Shown here one piece after another: positions 42,337 to 54,700 of a stretch of 64,000 bases of DNA (its first letter is position 1; the number at the start of each line of letters is the position of its first letter). The position numbers and the translations under genes are program-made. The DNA lies in contig MU006089.1 of assembly GCA_010093705.1 (NCBI GenBank), forward strand, positions 1,785,561 to 1,849,560, read 5' to 3'. The stretch comes from Patellaria atrata CBS 101060 (lineage: Eukaryota > Ascomycota > Dothideomycetes > Patellariales > Patellariaceae). Below the pieces are notes generated by a model. That model saw only the letters and a program-made list of their open reading frames with translations, was not told where the DNA came from and did no database searches.

Positions 42337-44209
42337 ATGATGGCGGATCAGAGTATGCGTCGAAAGATCAACAGGAATACTGCACTAGCTGTGCCGTTGG
42401 TGTTGTTTGGACTCATTGGCTACGTAACTTATGTCGTTGTGGACGGTCTTTGTGGTAGGTGAAAACTCAGCAGAATCAAGAATTTTGGCGTCAAGCAGAC
42501 CTCTAACAGATCATAGTGGACTACCTACTCAAACCAGCCTTAGAACTGGAGCTCACGCGCAGACCACGAACGGCGACCGTAATCCTCGTCTTATACTTCG
42601 TCCTTCTCCTGCTTTGGCTCACACCGTATGTCAGGATTATTCAGGTAATACACTCAAACCCAGGATACATCCCTAAGGCGAAAAGACCGGCGTTTGGGGG
42701 CAACCAGGTTGGCGGGGACGCACAGTCATTTTCGAGGTCTTGCGCTCCTCAGCAGGTTGGAGAAAACCTTCAGGAGGAAACGCGCCCAAATGGTAGTGTT
42801 GGATACGATGGACTGAAGTCACATGAAGACATTGATAGGAATGCAATTCTGAACGGACAGGAAGCTCCTCCGCCGGGATTAGACTATTTCTACACCAAAG
42901 ACGCCTTCGTATGCGACTATAGAGGTTTACCAATATTCTGCACTCAGTGTTGGAATTGGAAGTTTGATCGAACACATCATTGCAGTGAGGTCGGCCGTTG
43001 CGTCAGAAGAATGGATCATTTTTGTCCCTGGTAAGTCTCGATAGAACTCTAATTTCAGTAAGGGAGGAAATTTTACGGCTGCAAAGATGAAGAATTTTCA
43101 TAAAGACGCGTGATAACTAATTAATCTTAACGCAGGGTCGGTGGAATCGTGTCCGAGACAAATATGAAATTCTTCCTCCAACTTCTTTTCTACGGAGCTT
43201 TCCTTAATGCATATATTTTGATAGTCTTTGCGTACTTCCTCAAGGAACGTCAAGACAAGGTATGTTTTCAATCTTGTTTAATTCACTGGATCATTGCCTT
43301 CGCGAATAAAGTTCTTCCTTCGTCTATGGCTATTCTAGCGTCCGGAGAACAATGGCGTAGCATACTTTTCTTGGTCGGATAGCAGTAACACTCGATTTTT
43401 GGACTGCTCAATCCTTTCAATTGGACATTTGAAACTCTTGTCTACAGCGGCTAATTATATCATATACAGACCGATACCGTAGATACACATTGGGCTGTTG
43501 CATGTGGACTGTGAGATTACTCCAACTGAATCGCGTCCTTGGCTAATGCTCTTCCAGTGCCGGCATTTTCTTTTTCTTTGCAAGCGGCATGTTCGGAAGT
43601 ACTATTCAAATGCTTCGGCATAATCTAACCACTGTGGAGAACCTAACAAAATCCTCCAAAATCCACTACGTTGCGGTGTTCTTGCATAACCAGCGCCTGA
43701 CAACCTCTGGTGAGACTCCTCACGTCTTTAATTACCAAACTATCACATATCCTCTTGTCTCGGAAACGACTTCACATTCCAAAGGTCCATCACCTAACCT
43801 TCGCACGTTCGCTATTCTCGAAACCGATCCAGGTGCCAACCTTTGGGACTTAGGACCAACCGCAAACCTCCAGAGTATATTCGGTTACACGATCTGGGAT
43901 TGGCTTCTTCCGTATAGATACAGCCCTTGCTGTAGCCACGATCCCGCCCGCAGCGAGTTCCAGTTCGGTCCGAAGTTTGAGGAATTGAAGAAAGCGTATG
44001 GGATTCTGCCGCCAGGCAAGAACCGCTGCAGGCACTCACGTAATAGGTCCACCCAGGTTGAACATTCAAACACCTCGAATAACAAAACAACAGACTCCTA
44101 TGAAATGGGTGTTCTGGCCGACGAAATGAGGAGAAAATCCACTGATGATAGGACCAAGAAGAAGGAACGCAGGGATCTCAGGCGTCGTAGTTACAGTGAT
44201 CAGGTATAA
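42337..44209 (+). CDS. PFA5: Pfa5-type DHHC palmitoyltransferase, five exons, 482 aa
   Basis: Exons 42337-42454, 42517-43030, 43136-43259, 43470-43510 and 43558-44209 agree in phase and sum to 483 codons. Introns are 62, 105, 210 and 47 nt. Membrane segments lie at about residues 16-38, 70-90 and two after the catalytic domain (FFLQLLFYGAFLNAYILIVF; AGIFFFFASGMFGS). The zinc-binding DHHC domain reads IFCTQCWNWKFDRTHHCSEV..GRCVRRMDHFCPWVGG. The catalytic tetrapeptide is DHFC (206-209) instead of DHHC, with the nucleophile Cys kept; I believe this is usual in filamentous-fungal Pfa5 proteins. The enzyme S-acylates proteins with palmitate at endomembranes or plasma membrane. The first intron uses the second of two nearby AG acceptors. 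The 210-nt intron is long for this window but has no in-frame exon alternative. Confidence 0.9.
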
Positions 44210-44687
44210 TCTCTTGGATACATTGTGATGTAGGTCTGGTTGTACGAGTCAGCCAAAGATATGTTGTTGGCATCTCTCATGATGTTTGACATGATCCGGT
44301 CCACAGTCTATCCCCTCCCCCTCTTAGGCATTCCGAGGATACTGTTCGCTTTGACGATCTACTCGAGATATAACACCATATTAAGTTAATATATACTTCA
44401 AATCATGTAGAATAAGAATCTACTTATGGATCTTACAAATTATCTCTAAGTACCGTTAAATGCAACTCTATCACGCCTGTAATTCATATTATAATCTTTA
44501 TAAGATGCTTACGACCCTAGTCACGATTCTGGCTTCGGAAGTTTCATCCCATTCAGTCAAACCCCGTCTTAGAACATAAGAACTTGGAATTCCGGTTGAA
44601 TTGAATCCAATCCAGGAGCTAACAAACACCTCAGGTATCTAACTTCACAGCCATACTCTTCTCCCAACCTCTGAGATATAACACACG
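44210..44687. other. Convergent intergenic spacer
   Basis: About 480 AT-rich bases between the convergent PFA5 and MFS genes, presumably their 3' UTRs. Nothing else is recognised. Confidence 0.45.
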
Positions 44688-46416
44688 TTACAACACATAT
44701 CTAAACGTAACTGCCCTATCTCCCTTCTCACTCAACTCTTCTGGCGTATACCCGTTGTGCATCCCTTCCGCCATCTGTCTTTCCCTGTTCTGATTGATGC
44801 GCGTATAGTTAAGTATCAAGGTCGCCGCCGCGATCAAGCCAGCAACGATGAAACCGATTTCCAGCGCATGGCCGAGAATATACCTCGGCGAGTCTTCCGC
44901 GCGGTAGAAATTAGAAGCCATAGCTACAATGAAAAGAATGATTAGCACAAGTGCGTAAAGTTTGTATGACAGTGAACTCACCACCAGCCAGATTTCCCAC
45001 GCTGATCTGGATCGCCATGCCAACGGCTCTCTTGGAGCTTCCGGCCAGGTTATTGCTCAACCACGTGATATTACCCGGAAAGGCGGGATAGATGCCCAAG
45101 ACGGCTATGAAGACGCCCGCGTACACGACGCCCGGAGTGCCGGTTGAGATGCACATGATGAAGCCGACGAGCTGGACGCAGAGGAATCCCACGATGAAGG
45201 GCGAGCGCTTGCCCTTCCTGTCGCTCCAGAACGCCGTTGCGATGGCCAGGATGGCGGCTGAGATGTAGATCGGCACGGTGAGTAACTGCGCCGTCGAAGA
45301 CGTGTACCCTAGGCCCCGGATGATGGTGGGGAGGAAGAGTGCGATGCCGTATAAGGGACACACGATACCCCAGTAGACCCAGATATTGACCCAAATCTGC
45401 CAATCGAGAAACGCATCTCTGACAAACTTCCACCTGAACTCGTCCGTCTGGGCCGTGGGCGCAACACCGTCCGCTCCCGCCACCTGTCCCTGATACTTCA
45501 GGCGATAAACCACGAAGGCTCTCTCGAACGGGGACAGAAAGGTCGCGGTCTCCGGGAAGTCGAAGAGGATCCAGTAGGCGATTACAGCGATGAGGACGGT
45601 GAGGAGGCCCTCGAGGATGAAGATCCAGCGCCAGCCTTCGTATCCGCCGACGCCGTCCATGTGCGCGATTCCGAAGGCGAGAAGGCCGGAGAAGGCCCCC
45701 GCGACGGAGGCGGCAGAGAAGAAGAGGGCTTGTCGCCATTGGCCTTCTTGCCGGCAATACCACATCGTAATGTAATATGCGACTCCGGGGAAGAGACCAG
45801 CCTCTATGAGTAAAATGAGCGTTTATGTTGGGTGGAAAAAGAAAAAAAGGGGGAACTGCGGGAATAGAGAAAGCTAACCAGTGACACCTAAGAATAACCG
45901 CGCGATCAACAATCCCTTAAAATCCTGCACGATTCCCATGAGCGTCATGACGATTCCCCACGCCACCATGATACTGGGCAGCCAGATACTCGGTCGCAGC
46001 CTCTTCAGCAGCAGATTAGACGGCACCTCGAACGCGGAGTAGGTGAAGAAGAACACCGTGAGCGTCCAGTTGTACTGCGGGCCCGTCATGTTAAGATCCT
46101 CGGCTAGCCCCTCGATCTTCGCGTTGCCGATGTTTCCACGGTCGAGGAAGGAGAGGAGGTAGAGGAGTGCGAGCATGGGGATAAGCCGGAGGTCCATTTT
46201 TCGCAGGATTGCTTTCTCGTCCATGTGTGCGAAGGTATCGCGGGTTGTGCTGGGGTGCGTGGCGAAGGCGCGGATGGTGGTTATCATCTCCGCGCGTGTG
46301 GTACCGTGAGGGAAGTTGTGCTCGGGGAGCGTGGGAGCGGGGGTTCCTTTGGTGTTCTCATGATGGGAGTGGGTGGGGGATGAAGAAGGGGAGGGCTTCT
46401 CGATAGGCTCGTCCAT
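44688..46416 (-). CDS. MFS permease of the anion:cation symporter family (Tna1/Dal5-like), 531 aa
   Basis: Three exons in phase: 46416-45879, 45803-44982 and 44923-44688, with introns of 75 and 58 nt; the total is 532 codons with stop. After a 60-residue hydrophilic, His/Pro-rich N-terminus the protein has 12 predicted membrane segments. The segment-1 signature LLYLLSFLDRGNIGNAKIEG is that of the allantoate/nicotinate ACS family, followed by YSAFEVPSNLLLKRLRPSIW and GLFPGVAYYITMWY. DRGNIGNAKI most resembles high-affinity nicotinate permeases such as yeast Tna1, but substrate is not provable from sequence. It would be an importer at the plasma membrane. Directly upstream of the ATG is a 9 x 12-bp minisatellite. 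The first donor is GTTAGC, less common than GTAAGT. Confidence 0.9.
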
Positions 46417-47623
46417 GGTGGATAGTTCTCCGAGATGTTCTCCGAGATGTTCTCCGAGATGTTCTCCGAGATGTTCTCCGAGATGTTCTCCGAGATGTTC
46501 TCCGAGATGTTCTCCGAGATGTTCTCCGAGATTGTCTCCTTGCTCTTTTGGTTACACTGTACCGTACGTATTGTACTTCACAAGATACTCCGAGTTCTGG
46601 GTAGAACAATATGTCTTCCCGATCACAACCTTTATACAGCACAGCTACCGTGACTTGAGAGTCCAGACTCCAGAAAATCCTCAGACGCCGAGCCCGTTCT
46701 CTACCGTAGTTCTATCCCAACAACAGCTTATTACCGAAATCTCTCTCGACAGGTGTCAGATCCTCGCCTGCTCACCGCGGAGTACAATTACAAATAGGGT
46801 AAGAATAGTAGAAGAACAAGGACGGAAACTCAAGCTTTAGAACTACAGTACAAAGTCACAAAAGTATATACAATCTCTCAAAAAACGGCTCACTCCAGAC
46901 CCTTTATCCCTCCCTCTCCCCATCTCCCCTCATCCCCAGCCGTGCGTCAAGCCAAGCTTTCGCCATCCTAGGCGCTCGTAGGTGGCTTCTCCAAACCATG
47001 TGGGGGCACACAACCACAAACCCCACGTGCAACAGCTGTAACTGGTTGCGTTTTGAACCGAAGGCAAACCGCAGAACGTAACTGGCAGCTCCTGAACTTC
47101 GGTCCGTTGAGGTGGGGATAAGCTCATGCACAAGCTTCGCGTGCGAGGTCCGGGAACGGCAGATATAAGAGAGATGCGGCAGATCTTAGCGGGACTGGGA
47201 TGATGTTCCTCGGCTCTGGGAATGTGGGTGGTTGACCTATCGGTGGAGAGGGGGGGTGGGATTTTACAGAACAAGTCATGGTATTAAGGTATTGTGGGGA
47301 GGCTTTTAGGTTGTGGGTCTCTCCTAAGCTCCTCCCTTTGATACGACTACTGAGCGATGAACACTCTGAAAATCAAAGTATAATTAGCTCGTTCACGTGT
47401 GTACGCATTACCCCTTCACATAAAGGTGAGATACCTATATAATTGGGTCCATCGCGGACGTATTCGGTGAGGATTTGATGCTGTAAATTGTGATTCTCCT
47501 TTAGATCCCGATACATCCAGGTATAGCGCATATATACCAACAATCACCACTGTGTAAATGCTCCAAAACTGACGTCGATCCAAGAACGCCATATAAACAA
47601 ACCTTGGGGTATAATGCTCCACA
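46417..47623. promoter_or_regulatory. Upstream region of the ACS permease, after SPT8
   Basis: About 1.2 kb between the permease start and the SPT8 stop, both genes on the minus strand, so this holds the permease promoter and the SPT8 3' UTR. It contains the 12-bp minisatellite at its left end. Open frames here (for example 46373-46840) are created by the repeat, whose 12-bp unit is open in several frames. Confidence 0.5.
46425..46532. repeat. Perfect 12-bp minisatellite, nine copies, in permease 5' UTR
   Basis: The unit GTTCTCCGAGAT (ATCTCGGAGAAC on the gene strand) is repeated nine times without a mismatch, 108 bp in all. It ends eight bases before the permease ATG. Each unit contains TCTCCGAGA, an inverted repeat around one central base, and a CGG triplet on the gene strand. 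In the permease frame the array reads as repeated HLGE with an upstream stop and no ATG, so it is expected to be untranslated. Confidence 0.97.
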
Positions 47624-49893
47624 TTACCGCCCAATACCTATTTCGTATCCAAGAAGAACCTCAGTAGATGAACCTTCCCACCCTCTATTTCCCGCTGTGG
47701 ATATCATAAAGGTACAAGTTGAATCTATATACAATTGCGAAATGACACCCGTACGATGACCGGGGACAATCAAAAACGGGACGGTGGAATGCCTTGTGTT
47801 TTCCTCTTCTTTGAGATCGTAGAGCCGTAAAATATCGTACGAAGCACTGTCATATTTTCAGTAAACGGGTTGGGTATTTGTGATGCGGCTGTACTCACCA
47901 TACGAGATGTTTGCCATTCGGCATGGCTCTAACTGCGCTCACAGGACCACTGACTGCTGGAAACTTGAACGTCCGTCGAGGTTCGCGTAGTCCTTTATGG
48001 AGACTGTACTCATCAACAGTGCCATTACGGCGTCCAGCAAATATAGAATTCCCATCAGGAGACCAACACGCGTTCATGCACCAAGGTGGTGTTGCGCGTC
48101 CCGGGACAATGCGTGCAATCGGATTCTGCTGTCTCCTATCCCATATTCTAAGCGTCCCATCTATAGACGCATCTAAGAATGTATTTTCCGAGGATTGCGG
48201 CGTGCTGGGTGATTCTTCGTCGATTTGATCTTCGGTCGCGTCAGGGAGCTCCTCAGATTTGGGGATATCATCCGCAATGGTGTCTTGACTGATAGTATCA
48301 GTGCTGTTAGTTGTAACCGTGTCTTGAATGGAAGTTATTTGCGTTTCAGGAGCTTCCGAGGTAATAGTTTTAGGTGGTTGTACTGGTCCACCCGTACTAG
48401 TCATATCGATATCTCCATCGGGATCTTCTTCCTGCTGTTGAAGCCCACTTGCAATAGCTCTAGTAAACTCGTCATCTTCGTCATCTTCATTTCCGAACGA
48501 AACTGCTGGTGCTCCTCCCCCATTATCGTCATCGTCACCGAATAGAGAACCCAAATCATCTGGGGAACCGGTGGGATATTCAGCATTGATCCCGTTTGGC
48601 AATTGGGAATTCTCGCCACCGGAATCTCCTGTAAGTGTTTCGCTTTGAGGCACAGTTCCATTTGGTAAGACGCCATTGGTCAAAGGTTTAGAGACATTGT
48701 TCGAAGAGAACGTGGTGCTCGTGGAAACTACGGTTTGAGTATCCCTTGGTACTAGAACTGAGGAAAATGGTCGAGGCTCAATAGCTGAAATTTGACTACC
48801 ACTACCCTCAAAGCTTCGCTTCACTTGACCTGTGTTCAAGTCCCAATCATGAATGGCTTTATCCCAGCTACCTGACAAGACGGATCGCTCATCCGGTGCC
48901 AGACAAAGGACTGATACAGCCGAAGTATGTTTTCGAAGGCAGGTTATTCGTCTTCCTTCATCATGTCTAACGGACTGTAGATTGATTCCACCAGATTCAA
49001 GACCGGAAAGCAACCATAAACCTTGACACTGCGTAGCCAACGAATAGACGGGAGAAAGTGTCGGGGCGTCCAGAACCAAACGTCGATTCGTCACCACGTC
49101 TGCGAATCGTTATGCACTGGTCATGGGAAGGATCTAATAGTCATGATATAACATACCTTGTGCATCTTCATTTTCCCAGTAGCTAAGTAGCACACCGGCT
49201 TTTGTAACACTATCAACGAAAGGATGTCTTTGAGCAACAGTCAAAGGGAGCTTTCCGTTTGCCGTATCAATCCAATTGAATTTCCTAATATAGCCATCAG
49301 AGCCACCGCTAAATACCCATCTCATATCGGGAGTCGCGGTGACTGCGTTAATAGACGTACTGTGGGGTGCAGCGATGGTTGGGACAATGTCATAAACCAG
49401 CGCTGTAAGGGCTTCGGGACGAACACTCGGCCTGAATGGCAGGACAATATTTGCATTCGAGGACCGGGGTCTTGGGGAAGGGGATGTCAGAAGAAGTCGA
49501 GGGTTCGCGCCAGTATCATCGCCGTTCGTTAAGGTACCGTTGGATAATCTAGGGGTGTGTATGGAAGTGTTTCGAGCTGTAAGGATTTGGGCTAAGTCTC
49601 CATCTTGCTGTTCATCCCCTTCTTCGTCCTCGTCGTTTTCCCCCTCTTCCTCGTCATTGTCCCCTTCAGGATCACCGTCCTCATCCCCGTCCCCATCTTC
49701 ATCTTGATCTGCGTCGCCGTCTGCATCGCCATATCCGTCACCATCGTCCGCATCATCCATAGTTTCGTCAATATCATTATCTGAGCTGTTGTCCGGGGAA
49801 GCTATGCAAGGTTAGTAGGCGTCGCATAGGTTGAGGGGGGAAAAGGAATGGGAACGAACCACCGCCATTATCATCGTCGTCGTCAAAGCTCAT
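47624..49893 (-). CDS. SPT8: Spt8, TBP-interacting WD40 subunit of SAGA, 700 aa
   Basis: Four exons in phase: 49893-49860 (MSFDDDDDNGG), 49801-49157, 49099-47899 and 47846-47624, introns 58, 57 and 52 nt, total 701 codons with stop. The N-terminus is a long acidic tract (residues 4-75, Asp/Glu/Gly repeats), characteristic of Spt8. WD40 repeats follow: HSTSINAVTATPDMRWVFSG with GGSDGYIRKFNW, HTSAVSVLCLAPDERSVLSG with SWDKAIHDWD, an acidic disordered insert of about 170 residues, then ENTFLDASIDGTLRIWDRR, and CASYDILRLYDL in the last exon. It ends GHRTGVISQLYIDST.. and GYEIGIGR. Spt8 helps SAGA deliver TBP to promoters. Length is close to fungal homologues (yeast 602 aa). The 34-base first exon holds only the acidic start. 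Confidence 0.93.
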
Positions 49894-51285
49894 CTTGGAC
49901 CATTATCTAGAACTAGAGACTTCTTTTCCTCCCAAGCACAAGCGCTGTTAGAAACGATTCCGCCTCCGCGGGCAAGGGTCATTCACAAGGTCGCCAAGAA
50001 TAGCTAAATTCTAACATCCGGCGTTCTGCCGTGAATTCTAAAGACGACCTCCCGTCTGGTCACTTTGCACATTTGTACTGTACTGTACACTACAACAACT
50101 ATAGCACGTATGTGCGGCCTGACCTGAGTTCAAAAATGTTCTTTGTAATACATCAAGTGAGTTTCACTGGGTAATTTCAACTGGGAGGACCCTTCCAACA
50201 AAAATTATTTGCTTACCCAGTTGATGGTTTGCTTGACCTTATGCTAGCTGCTCCTAAGAATCCCATTAGCAAGCATTCATGATGAGAGCAAACAGTTGAT
50301 AAGAGCATGTTCAATATTAGGGCGTGGGCGTAGGTTATGAGCATGCATTAGAACTTTCTCCTCTACGGCTAGATAATAGAAGTAGGAGGTTTTGAGGGCA
50401 GAAAGTACAGATAACTTTTATCCTCTTGGTACCTTCTTCAATCAGAAGTACGGCAAAAGCTGCATGTACAGGCTGAGTAGGTATTTCTTTATAATCAATT
50501 TGCTAGCTTATGGTCATGTCAAAGTTTTGCGGTACCGGTCACCTGTCACAGCGTATGAGGTGTCTGCTTTTCCATATTCCGCTTTCGCACCCCTTAAGCT
50601 GGGATAGGATCTTGGGCCTCTCTATACTGAGGTAGCTTGTTTTTGTCCGTTTGTCCGTTTGTCTGTCGCTCAACCTTTCATCACGTAAATAATTCTCATC
50701 ACGGAGACGCCTAGGTGAGCATCGTTGAACAGCCGTTGGGTGCAATATCAACCTTTGTTACCAAAAGTCCAGAGCTTTCTTTATCATCCCTATTCCTAAG
50801 TAAAGTTGATAGTATAGGTAAGGTATTTTGCTTGTCCTGGCGGCTGCAGGGTTGTAGTTTCCGGATTGGGTGTTAACCAAAAAGGAAAGTACGGCGGTTT
50901 CTACCTTAAATCACGGCCTCCACTGGATGTCCACCCTAAAAACAACCATTCTATAACTATTAATATCAACATCTCACTTACGCGAATTCCTTACCCTAAA
51001 TATCCATACTGTGCCCAGCGGACTCGACTATATCGTTTCTAGCATTAGGTCCCTCGAGTTAAGTGAAGGCTGCTGGTGTCTGTTTCCATGTGACTTCGCT
51101 GCTTCACTTAACGAGTCTTCATTCACTGGCTCAGGCCGCGTTTGAAGGTAAGCAGAAAGTGCCAAAAGGTGCATCGCCTGGCTTGTTTACTCTCAAGCAG
51201 AGTTTTGTTTCCATCACCTTCTCTCCACCAACACACTCAAATCTCTTCCAAGAAAGCAACATTGCGTTAAAGCCCCACAACCGGT
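49894..51285. promoter_or_regulatory. Divergent intergenic region between SPT8 and the helicase locus
   Basis: About 1.4 kb. Near SPT8 there is a TGTACTGTACTGTACA near-palindrome at 50075-50090. A TTTGTCCGTTTGTCCGTTTG short tandem lies at 50641-50662. Frames across the region have no domain. Confidence 0.45.
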
Positions 51286-51617
51286 ATGTCGTATTTCAGC
51301 ACCTTCATTGGTAGAGCTCTGGCCGTTTCTTCGCGTGCTAGTTGTTATGCTCGTAGGAAGAAATGCGCTGATATTTTAGACATAGTTGGTAATTACCGCG
51401 TAACGATGGGTAAAAAGTATCGGAAGAAGGGTTTGAGCAACCCCCGTTACTCTAAGCTTCCGAAGGATAAATATAGTAACACGGGTAAGTTCTTATTCTG
51501 GATTTTCATCTCACACCTTCCCGTCTTCAGATCATAGGGTCCATACTGCATCCCGCTTCTGCGTCAGATACCACTTCTGCCTCAAACACCATCTCATCAC
51601 CTGTAATATCTCCATGA
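51286..51617 (+). CDS. Possible spliced small protein or 5' exons of the helicase gene, 92 aa
   Basis: Exon 51286-51484 (MSYFSTFIGRALAVSSRASC...) and 51538-51617 join in phase 1 across a 53-nt intron (donor GTAAGT, acceptor CATAG), giving a Lys/Arg-rich part (MGKKYRKKGLSNPRYSKLPK) and a Ser/Thr-rich tail (SDTTSASNTISSPVISP). It ends 100 bases before the helicase ATG. A CTAAC branch site at 51689 and AG acceptors just before that ATG suggest that the two may be one gene, with these as N-terminal exons, but I could not find a donor whose phase matches. As a separate gene it would encode a 92-aa basic protein of unknown function. Confidence 0.42.
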
Positions 51618-51717
51618 TTCTTCTTTCTCTCAATCCTTCCTCTTCATCAATCAGCCTTCTAACCTAGACTTCTGACTATCTGATCAAACTAACTGAGAAT
51701 TCCGGCATTCCTTAGAA

Positions 51718-54700
51718 ATGAATGCCGGATTCCAAGAAAGGTTTAAAGGAGGACCATTCCACAAACCCTCTCAACCTAGCACAATTTTCCACCCTTCTAA
51801 ACGATTCTCAGCTGAGCTGGAGATTCGACGATACGTGTATGGACAGAACGAGCCGAAAGGAAATTCCAGGCCTGAATGGGAATCCCGACCCGAAATTCCC
51901 ACAGGAACCGAGATCCTCGATTCAGGACCTATTGAAGTTCCAACAAATATTATCAACACACCATGGGACTCAAACGAGGACTACCTCCGAACTCATTACG
52001 AACTGTTGCGGGAAGACGCAATCCGACCGTTACGAGAAGCAGTAAGCCGAATTCGCACTCTGCCTACTTCCACAGAAGCCGACATGGGCAACTCCATTGG
52101 TATTTACGACGATGTACAGATCAAAGCAATAGTACTGGCTAGTCGTGGCCTCGCAGTTCGAGTTTCATTTTCACTTGAGAGAGTGGGAAAGCGAATCCGT
52201 TGGCAACAGTCCAACCGACTAATGACCGGTTCACTAGTAGCCCTAACGCCTGTGGATGACATGTTCCAGACAGTTTGCATCACCGCCATTGTTGCTGCGA
52301 GGCCTCTCCCCGCTCTAGAGCAGAATCCGCCTCAGATCGACCTCTTTTTTGCCCGTCCGGAAGACATGGAATTTGACCCGGGTCAGCAGTGGGTCATGAT
52401 GGAAGAGAGATCAGCCTATTTTGAAGCAGATCGCCATACCCTAACTGGATTACAGAAGATTGCGAAAGAACCATTTCCATTTTCGGAACACATCGTAGGA
52501 CTGGAACCTATCATCCTCCCTCCTGCATATCTTCAGCATCAACCTATGGCGAACATGACTAGGGTGTTTCCCGATATACCATCTCATGAGTTTGCGCGCC
52601 TTGATATTCTAGGGGACTGGCCATCCAATCCATGGAAACAGTTGACGCCAGATGAACGAGACGAAGTCCGTCACATTACGCCCCCTCTCGACGATTCGCA
52701 GCTAGAAGCTCTTCAACGGATTTTAACAAAACGCTTCGCTATTGTTCAGGGCCCACCCGGAACGGGTAAAACATTCATTTCGGTCGCTGCCTTGAAGATT
52801 CTTCTCAACAATATTTCTAAGGATGATCCACCCATCATTGTAGCCTGCCAGACGAATCACGCACTTGATCAATTGCTCCGGCATGTTGCCGAATTCGAAC
52901 CTGATTTTATTCGGCTTGGCGGTCGGACCAAGGATGTCGATGTAATCAAGAAGAGAACACTGTTCGAAGTTAAGCAAGCTGACGACACCGGTGTACAAGT
53001 TTCCGGAAGCATGCTAAGCGATGCGTTCAAAGGGTTAGAAGCTATAGGTAAAAATATTCGCCAGCTGCTTTCCCCTTTCGAGCCCGGGAACGGTCCCTTA
53101 GAAGAGAAGTTCCTGCAAGGTCTGGAACTCCTTACCGAGAAACAATATGCTTCCTTGCGGCACAACTCAAATTGGGCTGTCAATTGGGATGATGGAAATA
53201 ACTGCGGAATTGAGTTTTGGCTTGGGAAGGCGCTGAAACCTGTTCGGCCCCAGAGTTTTCCAGATTATTTTGGCGTAGAGTTCGAAGAAGCAGATCTCGA
53301 GTATGAGCAACTTCTAGAACTTGAGGCAGAAAACATTGGACGCAAAGAGGATGATGACTTTGAAGCTCTTGGTGGAACAGCCGTTCTCGTTGCTGATAAC
53401 TACATAGGTAAATCATCCACGTCCGAAAAGGCCGACCCAGAGAAGCTCCTGGAAGATGATGACCTTTACGAGATACCATCAAAGTTACGAGGGAGAGTAT
53501 ATTCATACCTCCAACATAAGGCGAAAATGATAATCCGGGACCGTCTTCGAGAGTATGCACAGTCTTATGCTCAATCGGTGGTAAAGCGAAAAATCGGTGG
53601 TTGGGAGCGAGATTTCGTCTGGCTAAGCCAACAGAAGGTTATCGGGATGACCACAACAGGGCTCAGTAAATATCGTGCTCTGATATCGAGCCTCAAACCA
53701 AGAATTATCCTCATTGAGGAAGCTGCTGAGACCCTAGAAGCACCAATCGCTGTTGGATGTTTGCCCTCCGTGGAGCATCTGGTACTTGTCGGTGATCATC
53801 AACAATTACGGCCACACACACATGTTCGTCAGCATGAAGGCGAACCGTACTTCCTTAACGTATCCCTCTTTGAGCGCCTAGTCAAGAACGAAATTGAATT
53901 CAGCACCCTAAACAGACAACGTCGCATGATTCCAGAGATAAGGCGAATCCTCAAGCCGATCTATGGGAACTTAATTTCTGATCATCCATGGGTGAAGAGG
54001 CTTGAGAATCGACCCCCAGTCCCTGGAATGGGAGGAGTCAATTCCTTCTTTTTCACGCACGAATGGGTTGAAACCACAGACAGTCTCATGTCAACATGCA
54101 ACTATTACGAATCCGACATGATTGTTGGCTTCTTCAACTACCTTTGTCTGAATGGCGTACGACCCTACGAAATCACAATATTGACATTCTACAATGGGCA
54201 GCGAAAGGCAATTTTAGGGGCACTTCTCGCTCACCCTAATTTACAGAACAAATTCTTCAAGGTTGTCACGGTAGATTCATACCAGGGCGAAGAAAATGAT
54301 ATCGTTCTGCTTTCATTAGTACGGAGCAACAACAAGGGCAAGATTGGCTTTTTAAGTGTAGACAACCGCGTCTGCGTGGCTTTGTCTCGTGCGAAACGAG
54401 GATTCTATATCTTCGGTAATGGAGAGCTCTTATCCAATGAGAGTAGAACCTGGTCAGAAGTTGTCAATATCATGATGGGACGTAGCAAACAGGAAGATCC
54501 CCGGATGCGTATTGGTTATCACCTCCCTTTACACTGCTCCAATCACGGTAGAAAGACATTCATTGAATGTGAGTTAGCTCCTCTTCGGAAATTTCATTCG
54601 CTAACTCGCAACTTAGCTGCCTCTGATTGGCAATACGTCGAAGGGGGTTGTCTCCGAAAGTGTAGAGAAAAGCTAATTTGTGGACACAACTGTCTATACC

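Noticed and set aside
45071-45763. 230-codon Arg/Leu-rich frame inside the ACS permease
   Set aside because: It is a shadow of the permease exon in another frame of GC-rich coding sequence.
46425-46532. Possible CRISPR-like array
   Set aside because: Copies are directly adjacent with no spacers, and the host is a fungus.
46373-46840. Open frames on both strands with MFSE, CSPR or RRTS repeats
   Set aside because: They are created by the 12-bp minisatellite, whose unit length keeps frames open. They have no other domain, and the permease start explains the position.
46904-47274. Minus-strand frames between the permease and SPT8
   Set aside because: They have no domain and lie in the expected SPT8 3' region and permease upstream region; the two frames overlap.
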